Source: CAYZJV01 sp964473245 (GTDB lineage: Bacteria; Spirochaetota; Spirochaetia; Sphaerochaetales; Sphaerochaetaceae). Taken from it: 64,000 nucleotides of DNA. Location: assembly GCA_964473245.1 (NCBI GenBank), contig CAYYOL010000003.1:26002-90001 (forward strand). Direction: 5' to 3'. The notes under the pieces are model-generated. The model was not told where the DNA came from and did no database searches. It was given only the letters and a program-made list of their open reading frames with translations. Shown one piece after another: positions 15,588 to 25,273 of the stretch. Position 1 is the first letter of the stretch; each line of letters starts with the position of its first letter. Both the position numbers and the translations under genes were made by a program.

Positions 15588-17363
15588 ATGTCGGATAGAG
15601 AGAAGCGACTGGAACAGATTCGCAGCCTGATGCGTGAACACCAGATCGATGCATGGATTGTTTATGGTAGCGACCCGCATGGGAGCGAGTATGTTGCCCC
15701 GAGGTGGCGAACCAGAGCCTGGCTATCTGGGTTCACCGGATCTGCAGGCACTGTTGTCGTGACCGAGACCCAAGCGCTGCTCTGGGTCGACTCTCGCTAC
15801 TTCATCCAGGCTGCTCAACAGATTGCCGGAACATCATTCGAGCTCATGAAGCTCGATACCCCACAGGTGCCGGATCATGTGACATGGCTGGTTGAACATA
15901 TGCAGCACGATGCAAGAGTGGGGGTTGCTGGTGAGCAGGTGGTCATATCTGCCGCTCGTACGCTCCGAAACGCATGTTCACGAAAGCAGATCGAACTCGT
16001 ATTCACAGAAGATTGGTTCTCGGATGTGTGGGTAGATCGTCCACCTGTTCCCTGCGAACCGGTACGTGCACAGGATCTCTCGATCGCAGGGGTCTCGGCA
16101 GAGGCAAAGGTTGAGCGGGTGAGAAAGGTCCTGAAGGAGAAGGGGTGTACGCATACACTCATTAGTTCACTTGATGATATTGCTTGGCTTCTCAATGTGC
16201 GTGGATCAGATGTTGCTTACAACCCCGTGTTTCTCGCCTATTTATTCATTCATGAGAGAAGTGCCGTGCTGTTTGCAGACTCTACACGGTTCGACTCGGA
16301 GCTCACTGCAGATCTTTCGCAAGTTTGCGAGATCCGTCCATACACAGAGGTCTACTCATATCTCGGTTCCGCTTTTTCGGGAACCGATGTCCTCTACCTC
16401 TCCATCGATAAAACGAATGTACAGATACAGAGTTCGATTCCAGTCGGTGTCCACATCGTGGAGGGAACCGATATCTCCACCGAGCTGAAGGCGAGGAAAT
16501 CCCTTGTGGAGATCGAGGGGATGAGGCGTGCCCACGTACTCGATGGTGTCGCCATGGTGAAATTGCTCGCTGAACTTGATCGTACCGAGACAACCTATAG
16601 TGAAATCACGATTGCCGAGCGGCTTGAGGAGCTCAGAGCAGAGCACGAAGAGTTTCTCGGACCATCGTTTTCTCCCATTGCCGGATTCAACGCTCATGGA
16701 GCTCTTGCTCACTACAGTGCGACCGAGGAGACCTCTGCCGTACTTGAGGGAGACGGGCTGCTTGTGCTCGACACTGGTGGTCAGTACCGGACCGGTACTA
16801 CCGATATTACGAGGACTCTCCTTTTCGGCGAGCCGACAGAGCAGATGAGACGAGACTATACGCTGGTGCTCAAGGGCAATCTCGCACTGGCTGCGCAACG
16901 ATTTCCTGCAGGGACGTTCGGCTACCAGCTGGATACACTCGCTAGACAGTATCTCTGGCAGGCAGGCCTTGCCTACGGCCATGGAACCGGGCACGGTGTC
17001 GGATTCTGTCTGAACGTACATGAAGGACCGCAGAATATTTCACCAAAGCCGATTACGGCCCCATTGGACATTGGGGTCATTCTGAGCGATGAACCCGGTA
17101 TCTATCGGGAAGGTTTGTACGGGATCAGACTTGAGAATCTCGTGGTGGTACAGCATGCAGGAACCAGCGAGTTCGGCATATTCCATGCATTCGATGTCCT
17201 CACGCTCTGTCCTTTCGAGCGGAGACTCATTGAAACCGACCTACTGACCGAGACTGAAAAGAGTATGCTCGACGCCTACCATGGATGGGTATACCAGGAG
17301 TTATCGGAAAGATTATCGAAAGAGGACGCTGAATGGTTGCGAGCGGCGACTTTACCTCTTTAG
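15588..17363 (+). CDS. Xaa-Pro aminopeptidase (M24B)
   Basis: Metallopeptidase that removes an N-terminal residue before proline. AAGGAG lies 6 nt before the ATG. At 591 residues it has the long three-domain form: two creatinase-like domains (residues 1-320) then the pita-bread M24 domain. Metal ligands are visible: Asp in VLDTGGQY, Asp in TGTTDITRT, His in GTGHGVGF (about 465), Glu in SDEPGIY and Glu in RLENLVVV. It is co-transcribed with lgt. Cytoplasmic. Confidence 0.93.
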   Translation: MSDREKRLEQIRSLMREHQIDAWIVYGSDPHGSEYVAPRWRTRAWLSGFTGSAGTVVVTETQALLWVDSRYFIQAAQQIAGTSFELMKLDTPQVPDHVTWLVEHMQHDARVGVAGEQVVISAARTLRNACSRKQIELVFTEDWFSDVWVDRPPVPCEPVRAQDLSIAGVSAEAKVERVRKVLKEKGCTHTLISSLDDIAWLLNVRGSDVAYNPVFLAYLFIHERSAVLFADSTRFDSELTADLSQVCEIRPYTEVYSYLGSAFSGTDVLYLSIDKTNVQIQSSIPVGVHIVEGTDISTELKARKSLVEIEGMRRAHVLDGVAMVKLLAELDRTETTYSEITIAERLEELRAEHEEFLGPSFSPIAGFNAHGALAHYSATEETSAVLEGDGLLVLDTGGQYRTGTTDITRTLLFGEPTEQMRRDYTLVLKGNLALAAQRFPAGTFGYQLDTLARQYLWQAGLAYGHGTGHGVGFCLNVHEGPQNISPKPITAPLDIGVILSDEPGIYREGLYGIRLENLVVVQHAGTSEFGIFHAFDVLTLCPFERRLIETDLLTETEKSMLDAYHGWVYQELSERLSKEDAEWLRAATLPL

Positions 17364-17379
17364 GCGCAATCAGTATATT
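17351..17379 (+). promoter_or_regulatory. Probable gpmI promoter
   Basis: TTTACC at 17351-17356, 17 bp, TATATT at 17374-17379. The predicted leader of about 40 nt contains AGGAG 8 nt before the gpmI ATG. Confidence 0.45.
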
Positions 17380-17423
17380 CAACGTAAGTTGGCCAGGGAG
17401 CCACAACCAAGGAGTACGATCAT

Positions 17424-19070
17424 ATGGTGAAACCATTGAAGAAACACAACAGAATAGAGAGAAAGGGACCAGTAGTCCTCGCAATCATGGACGGAGTTGG
17501 CTTTGGAGCATATCCAGAGGGAGATGCAGTTGCAGAAGCAAAGACAGGCACGCTCTCGTCGCTGTATGACACCATGCCATGGACAAAGCTTAAAGCGCAC
17601 GGAACTGCGGTGGGGCTCCCATCGGACGATGACATGGGAAACAGTGAAGTCGGTCACAATGCTATCGGCTGTGGTCGGGTCTTCGCCCAAGGTGCAAAGC
17701 TTGTCTCCAAATCGATCGAGTCGGGTGCCATGTTCACTGGCGATACGTGGAAGAGGCTCATGGATCAGGTCAAGCAGAACTCGAGTACACTCCATTTCAT
17801 CGGCCTGCTCTCAGATGGAAATGTCCATTCGCATGTCGATAATCTCAGGAAGATGATTGTAAAGGCGAAGGAAGATGGCATTGCCCGAGTACGAGTTCAT
17901 GCACTTCTCGACGGAAGAGATGTTGGAGAGCTCAGTGCACTCGAGTATTTCGATCCGTTCGAAGAGTTCCTCGCTACACTGAATGATGATTCGTTCGATG
18001 CAAGAATCGCCAGTGGTGGTGGGCGCATGGCCATAACCATGGACCGATACAATGCCGACTGGAGCATGGTAAAGCGAGGGTGGGAGACGCATGTTCTTGG
18101 CGAAGGCCGCATGTTTCCCAGTGCACATGAGGCAATAGAGACACTCAGGAAGGAGACAAAGGCGATAGATCAGGACCTCCCTCCATTTGTGATCTCGGAG
18201 GGAGAAAAACCGATCGGCCCGATCGTCGACGGAGACAGTGTCATCCTGTTCAATTTCCGTGGTGACCGAGCCTTGGAGATCACCAAAGCATTCGAGGCGG
18301 AGAATCTGGAGGAGTTCGATCGGAAGCGACATCCGAAGGTGCAATACGCAGGGATGATGGAGTACGATGGCGATTTGCATGTTCCGGCTCAGTATCTGGT
18401 CAGTCCTCCTTCGATTGACCGAACGATGGCCGAGTATCTCGTGGCGAGTGGTGTACGCCAGTTCTCTATCAGTGAGACACAGAAGTACGGTCACGTCACA
18501 TACTTCTTCAATGGCAACCGCTCTGGCAAGTTCGACAACAAGCTTGAGACCTATGTCGAGATCCCTTCGGACAATGTTCCGTTTGAACAGAGACCGTGGA
18601 TGAAGTGTGCAGAAATAACCGACAAGGTTATCGAGGTGATCAAGTCGGGAGAGTTCGATTTCATCAAGCTCAACTACCCGAATGGGGACATGGTGGGTCA
18701 TACCGGTATCTACCAGGCAGTGATCTGCTCTATGGAGGGAATGGATCTCCAACTCGGACGTCTGAGAAAGGCAGTGGAAGAGGCCGGTGGAGTACTCATC
18801 CTTACCGCCGACCATGGAAACGCAGACGATATGTTCGAGCATGCTGCCGATGGTTCGGTCAAGAGAAAAGAGGACGGGACCCCGAAGGGCAAGACCTCAC
18901 ACTCATTGAATCCGGTGCCATTCATCATCTGCGATTATGGGTACAAAGGCGAATACGACAAGGAGTTGAAGAACGGACTGGGAATCAGTTCGATTGCGGC
19001 TACTTGTATGAATCTGCTTGGTTATGAACCACCGGAAGATTACGATCCCAGTATTATAGAGATGCATTGA
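17424..19070 (+). CDS. gpmI: 2,3-bisphosphoglycerate-independent phosphoglycerate mutase
   Basis: Interconverts 3- and 2-phosphoglycerate in glycolysis; a di-metal enzyme of the alkaline phosphatase fold. It has 548 residues. The metal motif VLAIMDGVGFG is near residue 20, the phospho-serine motif DMGNSEVGHNAIG near 69, and TADHGNADDM near 461. Clear AGGAG ribosome site. The end converges with a minus-strand membrane gene. Confidence 0.96.
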   Translation: MVKPLKKHNRIERKGPVVLAIMDGVGFGAYPEGDAVAEAKTGTLSSLYDTMPWTKLKAHGTAVGLPSDDDMGNSEVGHNAIGCGRVFAQGAKLVSKSIESGAMFTGDTWKRLMDQVKQNSSTLHFIGLLSDGNVHSHVDNLRKMIVKAKEDGIARVRVHALLDGRDVGELSALEYFDPFEEFLATLNDDSFDARIASGGGRMAITMDRYNADWSMVKRGWETHVLGEGRMFPSAHEAIETLRKETKAIDQDLPPFVISEGEKPIGPIVDGDSVILFNFRGDRALEITKAFEAENLEEFDRKRHPKVQYAGMMEYDGDLHVPAQYLVSPPSIDRTMAEYLVASGVRQFSISETQKYGHVTYFFNGNRSGKFDNKLETYVEIPSDNVPFEQRPWMKCAEITDKVIEVIKSGEFDFIKLNYPNGDMVGHTGIYQAVICSMEGMDLQLGRLRKAVEEAGGVLILTADHGNADDMFEHAADGSVKRKEDGTPKGKTSHSLNPVPFIICDYGYKGEYDKELKNGLGISSIAATCMNLLGYEPPEDYDPSIIEMH

Positions 19071-19088
19071 TCTCTCGCCCCATACTGT

Positions 19089-19128
19089 ATGGCCCTCTCG
19101 GAGTGTGACCCACTTCAGGGGGCCTATT
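19089..19128. terminator. Possible bidirectional terminator
   Basis: ATGGCCCTC and its imperfect complement GGGGGCCTAT (one bulge) flank about 20 nt between the converging gpmI and membrane-protein genes, followed by TGTATTTG. The match is weak. Confidence 0.35.
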
Positions 19129-19915
19129 GTATTTGACTGAATCGTCCGCTGGGAAGACCGACGATGAACCCTCCAGTCAAAAGCATAATTCCGAGCCAGA
19201 CAACAACCGTTCCCGGTCTTAGCGTATAGAGGGTGTGCCCTGCGATGATCAGGGATATACTCACGCCTCTGAAGAGGATATGTTGACTCCGTTCTCTGAG
19301 ATAGAGCGCGAGGTAGTTGAAGATCGCTATAACCCCAATGATCGATGGAAGTATCATAAATCGTCGATCGATAATCCACAGTCTCTGATCTAAGGGATTC
19401 AGTGCGGGAGCTATAGGGACAAGCGATGCAATGAGCAGACACCCTGCGGCTGCCAACAGGGAGAATTGTGTGATCTTGCTGGTATTGATGCCGAGATGGA
19501 ACAGCCCCATGAACAACATGAGCATAGTTGCAAACAGAACAGCGAAGAGGTGGATACGAGCAATGGTGGTGAGTGCTATGGTCCCTCCTGTTGTCAGGAC
19601 TGTCATGAATCCGATTACCGAAACATTGGTCAATGTCATCATGAGAAACATCGGTGGCATGAGAGCTCTCTCAATCTCATTTCTCGATGTCGCCGGCAAC
19701 GAGAGCGCAGGAATCATGCCGACAAACGAGAGGATGATGTGTAGTACAGTCTGGCCTGCGTATGGTACTTCCGGTGCGGCTTTCACTTCGCCTATGAATG
19801 CAAACTGTGTGGGGATGAGCTGATGCAGAAAAATGAAGAGCGCCAGTCCCGAGAGGAGAAGCGCAAGAATGCCGTGGATCGCTATGTATAGAATCTTGAC
19901 GGTACGTTGGCTCAT
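19124..19915 (-). CDS. Integral membrane protein of unknown function
   Basis: A 263-residue hydrophobic protein with about eight predicted membrane spans and short loops, including a longer external segment around residues 36-52. I do not recognise a family. It starts 5 nt after the SDF-type symporter gene and presumably shares its transcript, so it may be an accessory to that transporter. AGGGG just before the ATG is a weak ribosome site, suggesting coupling. Confidence 0.75.
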   Translation of the reverse strand: MSQRTVKILYIAIHGILALLLSGLALFIFLHQLIPTQFAFIGEVKAAPEVPYAGQTVLHIILSFVGMIPALSLPATSRNEIERALMPPMFLMMTLTNVSVIGFMTVLTTGGTIALTTIARIHLFAVLFATMLMLFMGLFHLGINTSKITQFSLLAAAGCLLIASLVPIAPALNPLDQRLWIIDRRFMILPSIIGVIAIFNYLALYLRERSQHILFRGVSISLIIAGHTLYTLRPGTVVVWLGIMLLTGGFIVGLPSGRFSQIQ

Positions 19916-19920
19916 GACCC

Positions 19921-21159
19921 CTACATCATTTCATCAATGGAGATTGTATCGTCTGGCGAAACCAACCGAGAGCCGAAGGTCGTGCCGAACACGTTGACCG
20001 CGGCATCGATGAGCAGTGCTCCGATTCTCAGGATCGGGAGCATAAGGACCATACCCGAAGAGAAGAAAATACCGATATCTGCTTGAAGACTCTGCAAAAT
20101 CATGAAACTGATAAACACGAGTTCGAATCCCAAGGAGAATGCCGAGCCTAGGGAGAAGAGCGCGGAGAAGATGGCAATGAAGAGCATGGTCTGCACCGAA
20201 AGCGATATCCCGGCAAATTGGAGCAGTTTAATTATCGCATAGGTTGTAACCATGGCACTCCCACCACGTCCGAGGATCGTGAGAAGGGGGGTCGTTATTC
20301 CGCCTACACGTTTTCTTACGCCACAGTTCTGCTGTGTGAGGGCAAGAAGCGGGGTCGTACCGAAAAGCATGTTCCCAGAGAACCCAGTTGCAAGAATTGC
20401 ACCGAGAGCTCCGAGAAGGATGCTATAAGGATTTCCTCCCTTGAATAGCGTGAACAGACCGAAGAGGAGGGGAAGTATCAGGAAAATCGAAGCAACAACT
20501 GCTATCAAAAGGCCGAGAGAGAAGAGGAGATTCCCGCTGGAAAGAACCATCTCGGTCGGCATATGGAGAAACCAGTGTGCACTTATGAGCAGCATGAGAG
20601 CAGCTCCTATGACCGTTGCAACCCGTGCTAATCGAATCATTGCCTCAGCGAATGAGTTCACCACGACGTAAGCGGGGCGAATAGCCTCTCTGTCCGGCCT
20701 GAGGGCAAGTCCGATTACCAAAGCCAGAACCATGATTGGAAGTAGCGTCGTGGTGCTTTGAGTGAGTTGCACAAAGGCATTTTCGGCAATGAACAGAGAG
20801 AAGAACGATGAGAAGGTATACAATGGATAATCAGAGAAGGGAGCGCTTCCAGGACTGACGAATTCGAATGGAAGGAACATGGCCAGTGCCATACCTGATA
20901 GACTGAGTACGATAGCCGTAACAAGTCCCCAGAAGAGAGCCGAGGAGAACACTAAAAAGGTCTCCTTGTATCGTCTCAGCGATGCAACAGCCGAGGTGAA
21001 AAGCACGAAAACCACAGGGAAAAGCACGTACAATCCGATCTGAATCGCCGCAGGTACGACTACGTCGAGAAAGCGGGCATACAACTGCCAGTCCTGCAAC
21101 AGTAGTGTTGCTGCAAGCCCGAATATGACAGCTGCCGGGTAAATGATCCATGTCTTCAT
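19921..21159 (-). CDS. SDF-type dicarboxylate/amino acid:cation symporter-like protein
   Basis: A 412-residue membrane protein with the layout of the sodium/dicarboxylate symporter family: six N-terminal spans, then two re-entrant regions. The first re-entrant loop reads TGFSGNMLFGTTPLLALTQ where typical members have a Ser-rich TSSSS motif. Substrate specificity has therefore probably diverged. Transports a small anion or amino acid by inference only. Confidence 0.7.
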   Translation of the reverse strand: MKTWIIYPAAVIFGLAATLLLQDWQLYARFLDVVVPAAIQIGLYVLFPVVFVLFTSAVASLRRYKETFLVFSSALFWGLVTAIVLSLSGMALAMFLPFEFVSPGSAPFSDYPLYTFSSFFSLFIAENAFVQLTQSTTTLLPIMVLALVIGLALRPDREAIRPAYVVVNSFAEAMIRLARVATVIGAALMLLISAHWFLHMPTEMVLSSGNLLFSLGLLIAVVASIFLILPLLFGLFTLFKGGNPYSILLGALGAILATGFSGNMLFGTTPLLALTQQNCGVRKRVGGITTPLLTILGRGGSAMVTTYAIIKLLQFAGISLSVQTMLFIAIFSALFSLGSAFSLGFELVFISFMILQSLQADIGIFFSSGMVLMLPILRIGALLIDAAVNVFGTTFGSRLVSPDDTISIDEMM

Positions 21160-21166
21160 ATCTGCA

Positions 21167-21195
21167 ACAGTATCCTATCGTTATTCATAAGTCAA
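21167..21195 (-). promoter_or_regulatory. Symporter gene promoter, predicted near-leaderless
   Basis: Minus strand TTGACT (21190-21195), 17 bp, TACTGT (21167-21172), then 7 nt to the ATG at 21159. The -35 box overlaps the end of the GH13 gene. Confidence 0.5.
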
Positions 21196-24100
21196 TTAAC
21201 TTGTGCCACAAGGGTCTGTACGCGGTATTCGGAGCGCATATCCGCACGGAGCCATGCATCGAGTATGGCAGGCATCTTCTCAATGCCCAGCTGCTCCTCT
21301 CGCATACAGACGCCGAGAGCGAGGAGGAATACCGTATCTTGGAATGCCTCCTTGTTGTACCACTGAACCTGATTGTATTCGTTCCAACCAATCGACCGTC
21401 TGAACTCCGGACTATCGAGCATACGTTCAAGACACCTCTTTGCAGATGGGGTGCTCTCATGCAACTCCTGTGTCACCTCTTTAACATGTACGGTGAGGAA
21501 AATCGCTCTTCTGAGTGTTTGCTCCCACTTTTCGCTTGATGCATGTACCAATTCACCTTGGTCGGCGAAGAATACGTGTAAAAGAAGTGCCTCTGCAATG
21601 GATCCAGCCTCATGTAGTGCAGTATCCTGATCGATGAACGCCTTGAGAATAAGCGATGCAAGCATGATTATCGGCAACTCATCCATGATCTTTCCCCCTG
21701 CGGAGAAAAGTGCGTGTCCTCTCTCTTTCGAGAAGTAGTCTATTACCCGCTCAATCTCCTGCAGAAGCTGTTTCGGTTGGATGTCTCCCTGCAGAGATGG
21801 GATCAGATCGCTCGTTGCCTGACCAAGTGACTCGTAGAGAGCTGAAGCACGTGCGTACGCCTCTCCTGCATGCAAAATGAATCGTCTGATATCCTTACTC
21901 TTCACCTGTTCCCCAGTTGTGATGGCGCGAAGGGTCTCCACCATTACCGGCGATCTGAAGTTCTCCATAGCAGTGAACAGTGGTTGGAGACGTATGGTCG
22001 CTAAGTCTCTCTCGAACGTTGCAGTTCCCCTCCCATCAAGATGTCGGTAGAGAGCCTCGTAGGTTCCATCATAGTCCTCCACCTCTCTTATGTTCAGGAA
22101 CACGTGAGTCTCGTAGCCCTGTAACGAAACCCACAGCCCTTCATCGAAAATGGTCATGGATGGCACTAGGTAGGTAAGGCCTTCGGGAAAACTCTCGTAG
22201 AGGGTATATTGTCGACCTCCTACGGTGAGGCCAAGACTCTCGCCGAGCGAGGTGACTCTGGTCACTCTGTTTCCATCACTCTGGCGTATCATCTTCGGAG
22301 CGGAGGAGTAGATTCTCCCTTGAGCATGCTCATACTGGTTGTTGAACAGCACGAGCGCTCTCCGTTCTTCGGTTCCGTTCACGTATGCGTATACCGAATC
22401 TATTACCGATCCGTTGTCCAGTACATCGAACAGGTCGAAATATTCGACTGTGCTGAATGCGTACCGAATTTTCAACAGAGGGAAGATCCTTCGGTAGTGC
22501 TCACCTATCAAGTGTTCATCTGGATACTCGTTCCAGTAGGCACGACGATACTCCATACCGTATTTCTCTCGGAACCCCTCGATCTGTCCGTGTCCGAACA
22601 TCGGAAGACCGGGCATGGTCGCAAGAAGTGTACAGACCCCAAAATACTTGTCTCCGTTTCCGAACTGTGCAATGGCCGTCTCTTCGTCGGGATTGTTCAT
22701 GAAGTTCACGAACCGTTTGAGGATCTCCGGATCGAATGCGATCGTGTTCTTGATAGTGTCCCGATATTTTCTGTTCTCTTGATTCTTCAGCATATGCATG
22801 AAGGCGCTATTGTACACTCGATGCATCCCAAGCGTACGAACGAAATACCCCTCCATCATCCAGAAGGCCTCTGCAAGCAACAAGGTGTCGGGGACCTCTT
22901 GTGCCACTCTGTCTACCACCTCTCTCCAGAACTCCTGCGGCATGAGCTGGTTGAACTCTGCATCGGTCATGCCAGCTTCAGCTCTTCCCGGAATATCTCC
23001 TCCACTGCCGGGTCTCGGATACCAAAGACGTTGAACATGTCGTTTGGCAAGCGTCATTGCGGCATCGAATCGGATAATATGGAAGTTTCTTGCAACGTGG
23101 AGAATCTGTTGAATGACGGCTTCTCGTGTATTTGGATTCAGGAAATCTAGCTGGGCGGTGTCATTCCAGGGCATCGAAGTGCCATCGTTCCCATGGAACA
23201 TGTACGAAGTTTCTCTCTTCTCGTTGTCCACTCTCCTGAATACTACTGCGGCATCGGTTCGATCATAATAGTGGTCTTCTATCTTGATCTCGACTCTCGG
23301 ATCCGGTGAAAGATTCTCTCCTGTAAAGGTGTAGGAGGGGAATGGGGAGAAGGGAGCTCCAATGAAGTACTCGGGATGATGCAGCACCCAATCACTGTCC
23401 AGTCCAGTATGGTTCGGAACCATGTCGCTTGCCAGTCTGATGCCTCGCTGTTTGCAACGACGATCGAGTTGTTTTAGGGCATCCCAACCTCCAACCGAGG
23501 TGGCAATTTCATACCCTTTGAGCGAGTATGCAGAGGCCTCCGCTTCGGGGTTCCCACAAAGATTCTTTATCCGTTTCGAAGCATCGCTCCGTTCCCAGAG
23601 GCCTATGAGCCAAAGTCCGGTGAATCCCCGTTCGGCAATGAGGTCGAGTTCACGATCGGGTATTCGATCCAGTGTATCGATCGTATACCCATAGTAACGG
23701 GAGAGCTGGTCGAGCCAGACAAGCGTGCTCTTTGCCAGCATGATCACGTTCGGCATCCAGTTGCGATCGGTGCTGTATGCTTCGAATTCGGTATCCGCAC
23801 CTCCGAACGAGATGGTCTCCATGGGACCTGGACCTCCCCCATGGAATCGTGGTTTTTCCTCTTCTTGTACATAATCGATTGCACGGAGCAGATGCCCTTT
23901 GAGGTGTTCTGGAATCAGATCCTTCCACTGTCGTATGATAAATGCAATCTGTGCTGTGAGTGAGTCTGGATGGGCCTTCGCAGGCGATGTGAGAAACGTG
24001 AAGAGGTCTTCATCGTGCTCTCCAACTCGCGCTGCCGACTGGGTGTAGCCTCCCATGAGTGCAGTGAGAGCCAGAGATGCTGGAGGGAACTGTATCCCTT

Positions 24101-24569
24101 CCGGTTTTACCAGCGGTTTAGCGGCTTTCACGAGCGCAGGGTTCTCCATGATCACTTGGTGGATGAAGAAGCCTCGAGTGGTCTCCTCGGTTGTATGAAA
24201 ATCGGCTTGAGGTTTCTGTTTCAGCATGAGCGAAGGAAACTCTCGTGCATAGAATGTGAGCACGTCCCGGCATGCATGATTTTTCGTGATCTGCGGAGTT
24301 AACCGAGTGAAGAAGTCGTGGTCTTGTTCAGAGAGATAGCGTGACACCACAGATTGGTAGAGTAGATGCAGAATGCCAGCAGCGTGTAGCTTCGCAGCAG
24401 AGAGGTAGAGTCCTCTCCCGTCTCTCTTCTGAACGGTGTTGTACCGATGTGCAAGAGCCTTTGCCTGATCGTACATACCATCGAGCAACTCTTCATTGGA
24501 AAACAACGGTTCATTGTATATGATTTCCTGACGGGTCCTCCGAGCGATTCGAAAATCTCTTGCTGCCAT
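21192..24569 (-). CDS. Large GH13 alpha-amylase-family protein
   Basis: 1125 residues, far longer than a simple amylase. About 290 mostly helical N-terminal residues precede a GH13 barrel. Region I is SDMVPNHTG near residue 383. Region II is IIRFDAAM near 501, carrying the nucleophile Asp. Region III is LLLAEAFW near 566, carrying the acid/base Glu. Region IV is MNNPDEE near 626, with Pro in place of the usual His before the third catalytic Asp. A further 300 helical residues (about 800-1125) match nothing I recognise. No signal peptide, so cytoplasmic. AGGGGG lies 5 nt before the ATG. Probably acts on alpha-glucans or a glucosyl donor; exact reaction unknown. Confidence 0.82.
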   Translation of the reverse strand: MAARDFRIARRTRQEIIYNEPLFSNEELLDGMYDQAKALAHRYNTVQKRDGRGLYLSAAKLHAAGILHLLYQSVVSRYLSEQDHDFFTRLTPQITKNHACRDVLTFYAREFPSLMLKQKPQADFHTTEETTRGFFIHQVIMENPALVKAAKPLVKPEGIQFPPASLALTALMGGYTQSAARVGEHDEDLFTFLTSPAKAHPDSLTAQIAFIIRQWKDLIPEHLKGHLLRAIDYVQEEEKPRFHGGGPGPMETISFGGADTEFEAYSTDRNWMPNVIMLAKSTLVWLDQLSRYYGYTIDTLDRIPDRELDLIAERGFTGLWLIGLWERSDASKRIKNLCGNPEAEASAYSLKGYEIATSVGGWDALKQLDRRCKQRGIRLASDMVPNHTGLDSDWVLHHPEYFIGAPFSPFPSYTFTGENLSPDPRVEIKIEDHYYDRTDAAVVFRRVDNEKRETSYMFHGNDGTSMPWNDTAQLDFLNPNTREAVIQQILHVARNFHIIRFDAAMTLAKRHVQRLWYPRPGSGGDIPGRAEAGMTDAEFNQLMPQEFWREVVDRVAQEVPDTLLLAEAFWMMEGYFVRTLGMHRVYNSAFMHMLKNQENRKYRDTIKNTIAFDPEILKRFVNFMNNPDEETAIAQFGNGDKYFGVCTLLATMPGLPMFGHGQIEGFREKYGMEYRRAYWNEYPDEHLIGEHYRRIFPLLKIRYAFSTVEYFDLFDVLDNGSVIDSVYAYVNGTEERRALVLFNNQYEHAQGRIYSSAPKMIRQSDGNRVTRVTSLGESLGLTVGGRQYTLYESFPEGLTYLVPSMTIFDEGLWVSLQGYETHVFLNIREVEDYDGTYEALYRHLDGRGTATFERDLATIRLQPLFTAMENFRSPVMVETLRAITTGEQVKSKDIRRFILHAGEAYARASALYESLGQATSDLIPSLQGDIQPKQLLQEIERVIDYFSKERGHALFSAGGKIMDELPIIMLASLILKAFIDQDTALHEAGSIAEALLLHVFFADQGELVHASSEKWEQTLRRAIFLTVHVKEVTQELHESTPSAKRCLERMLDSPEFRRSIGWNEYNQVQWYNKEAFQDTVFLLALGVCMREEQLGIEKMPAILDAWLRADMRSEYRVQTLVAQVN

Positions 24570-24656
24570 GACTACCCCCTGTCGGTCCGGTCCATTGTAT
24601 ATGAAAACTCCGATTCCAGTATCGCCTCATCAGCCTGAGGCGTCAACTGCAAACCC

Positions 24657-25223
24657 CTATATCTTCCGGGTAATTGGCAACCCATCGGCCTTGCACCCTT
24701 GCTTGAACCATGCCTCCAGTATCTGTTCCATAGCCAAGAACACTAGTTGCAGCTCAGCTTGCTCGAACTCATCGAATCGTCCAAGCACATGTGATGAGAC
24801 CGAGCCATGTGTAGGTCTACCCACTCCCACACGGAGGCGAAACATATCCTTCGAACCGATTGCACTGGAGATCGATCGTAATCCGTTATGTCCTGCAAGC
24901 GAACCGCCCATCTGAAGCCGAATCGTTCTGAAGTCGAGTTCTACATCGTCGTGGACAATGAGGATCTGCGCAGGCTCAAGCGAGAAATATTGCGCGATTG
25001 CCGAGACACTTCTCCCGCTCTCGTTCATGTATGTCATCGGTTTCAACAGATACTGAGGGCTCTGAGCGAAGACTCCCTTTGCCCATAGACCATGGAATTT
25101 CTCTTGCCAATTGGCGAAAGCGAAGCTGTCCGATCTGTCTGCAAGGAATTGCCACCCGACGTTATGCCGGGTTTTCGAGTACTTGAGACCTTTGTTGCCA
25201 AGAAACACGATGAGTCGTATCAT
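24657..25223 (-). CDS. pth: Peptidyl-tRNA hydrolase
   Basis: Recycles peptidyl-tRNA that drops off ribosomes. The ATG at 25223 gives 188 residues, the family length. Asn in FLGNKGLKYSKTRHNVG, catalytic His in TRHNVG near residue 20, Asp in LIVHDDVEL near 93 and GGSLAGHNGLRSI are all present. No ribosome site precedes the ATG; a -10 box ends 9 nt upstream. Confidence 0.95.
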   Translation of the reverse strand: MIRLIVFLGNKGLKYSKTRHNVGWQFLADRSDSFAFANWQEKFHGLWAKGVFAQSPQYLLKPMTYMNESGRSVSAIAQYFSLEPAQILIVHDDVELDFRTIRLQMGGSLAGHNGLRSISSAIGSKDMFRLRVGVGRPTHGSVSSHVLGRFDEFEQAELQLVFLAMEQILEAWFKQGCKADGLPITRKI

Positions 25224-25232
25224 TACAGAGCC

Positions 25233-25261
25233 ATCATAGAGTGTTCCTACCGATGGAGCAA
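25233..25261 (-). promoter_or_regulatory. pth promoter, very short leader
   Basis: Minus strand TTGCTC (25256-25261), 17 bp, TATGAT (25233-25238), then 9 nt to the pth ATG, so the leader would be about 0-3 nt. Confidence 0.45.
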
Positions 25262-25273
25262 GGGAGGTCACAG

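Noticed and set aside
19921..21159. Calling the symporter GltP or DctA
   Set aside because: The re-entrant loop motif differs too much to assign a substrate or a symbol.
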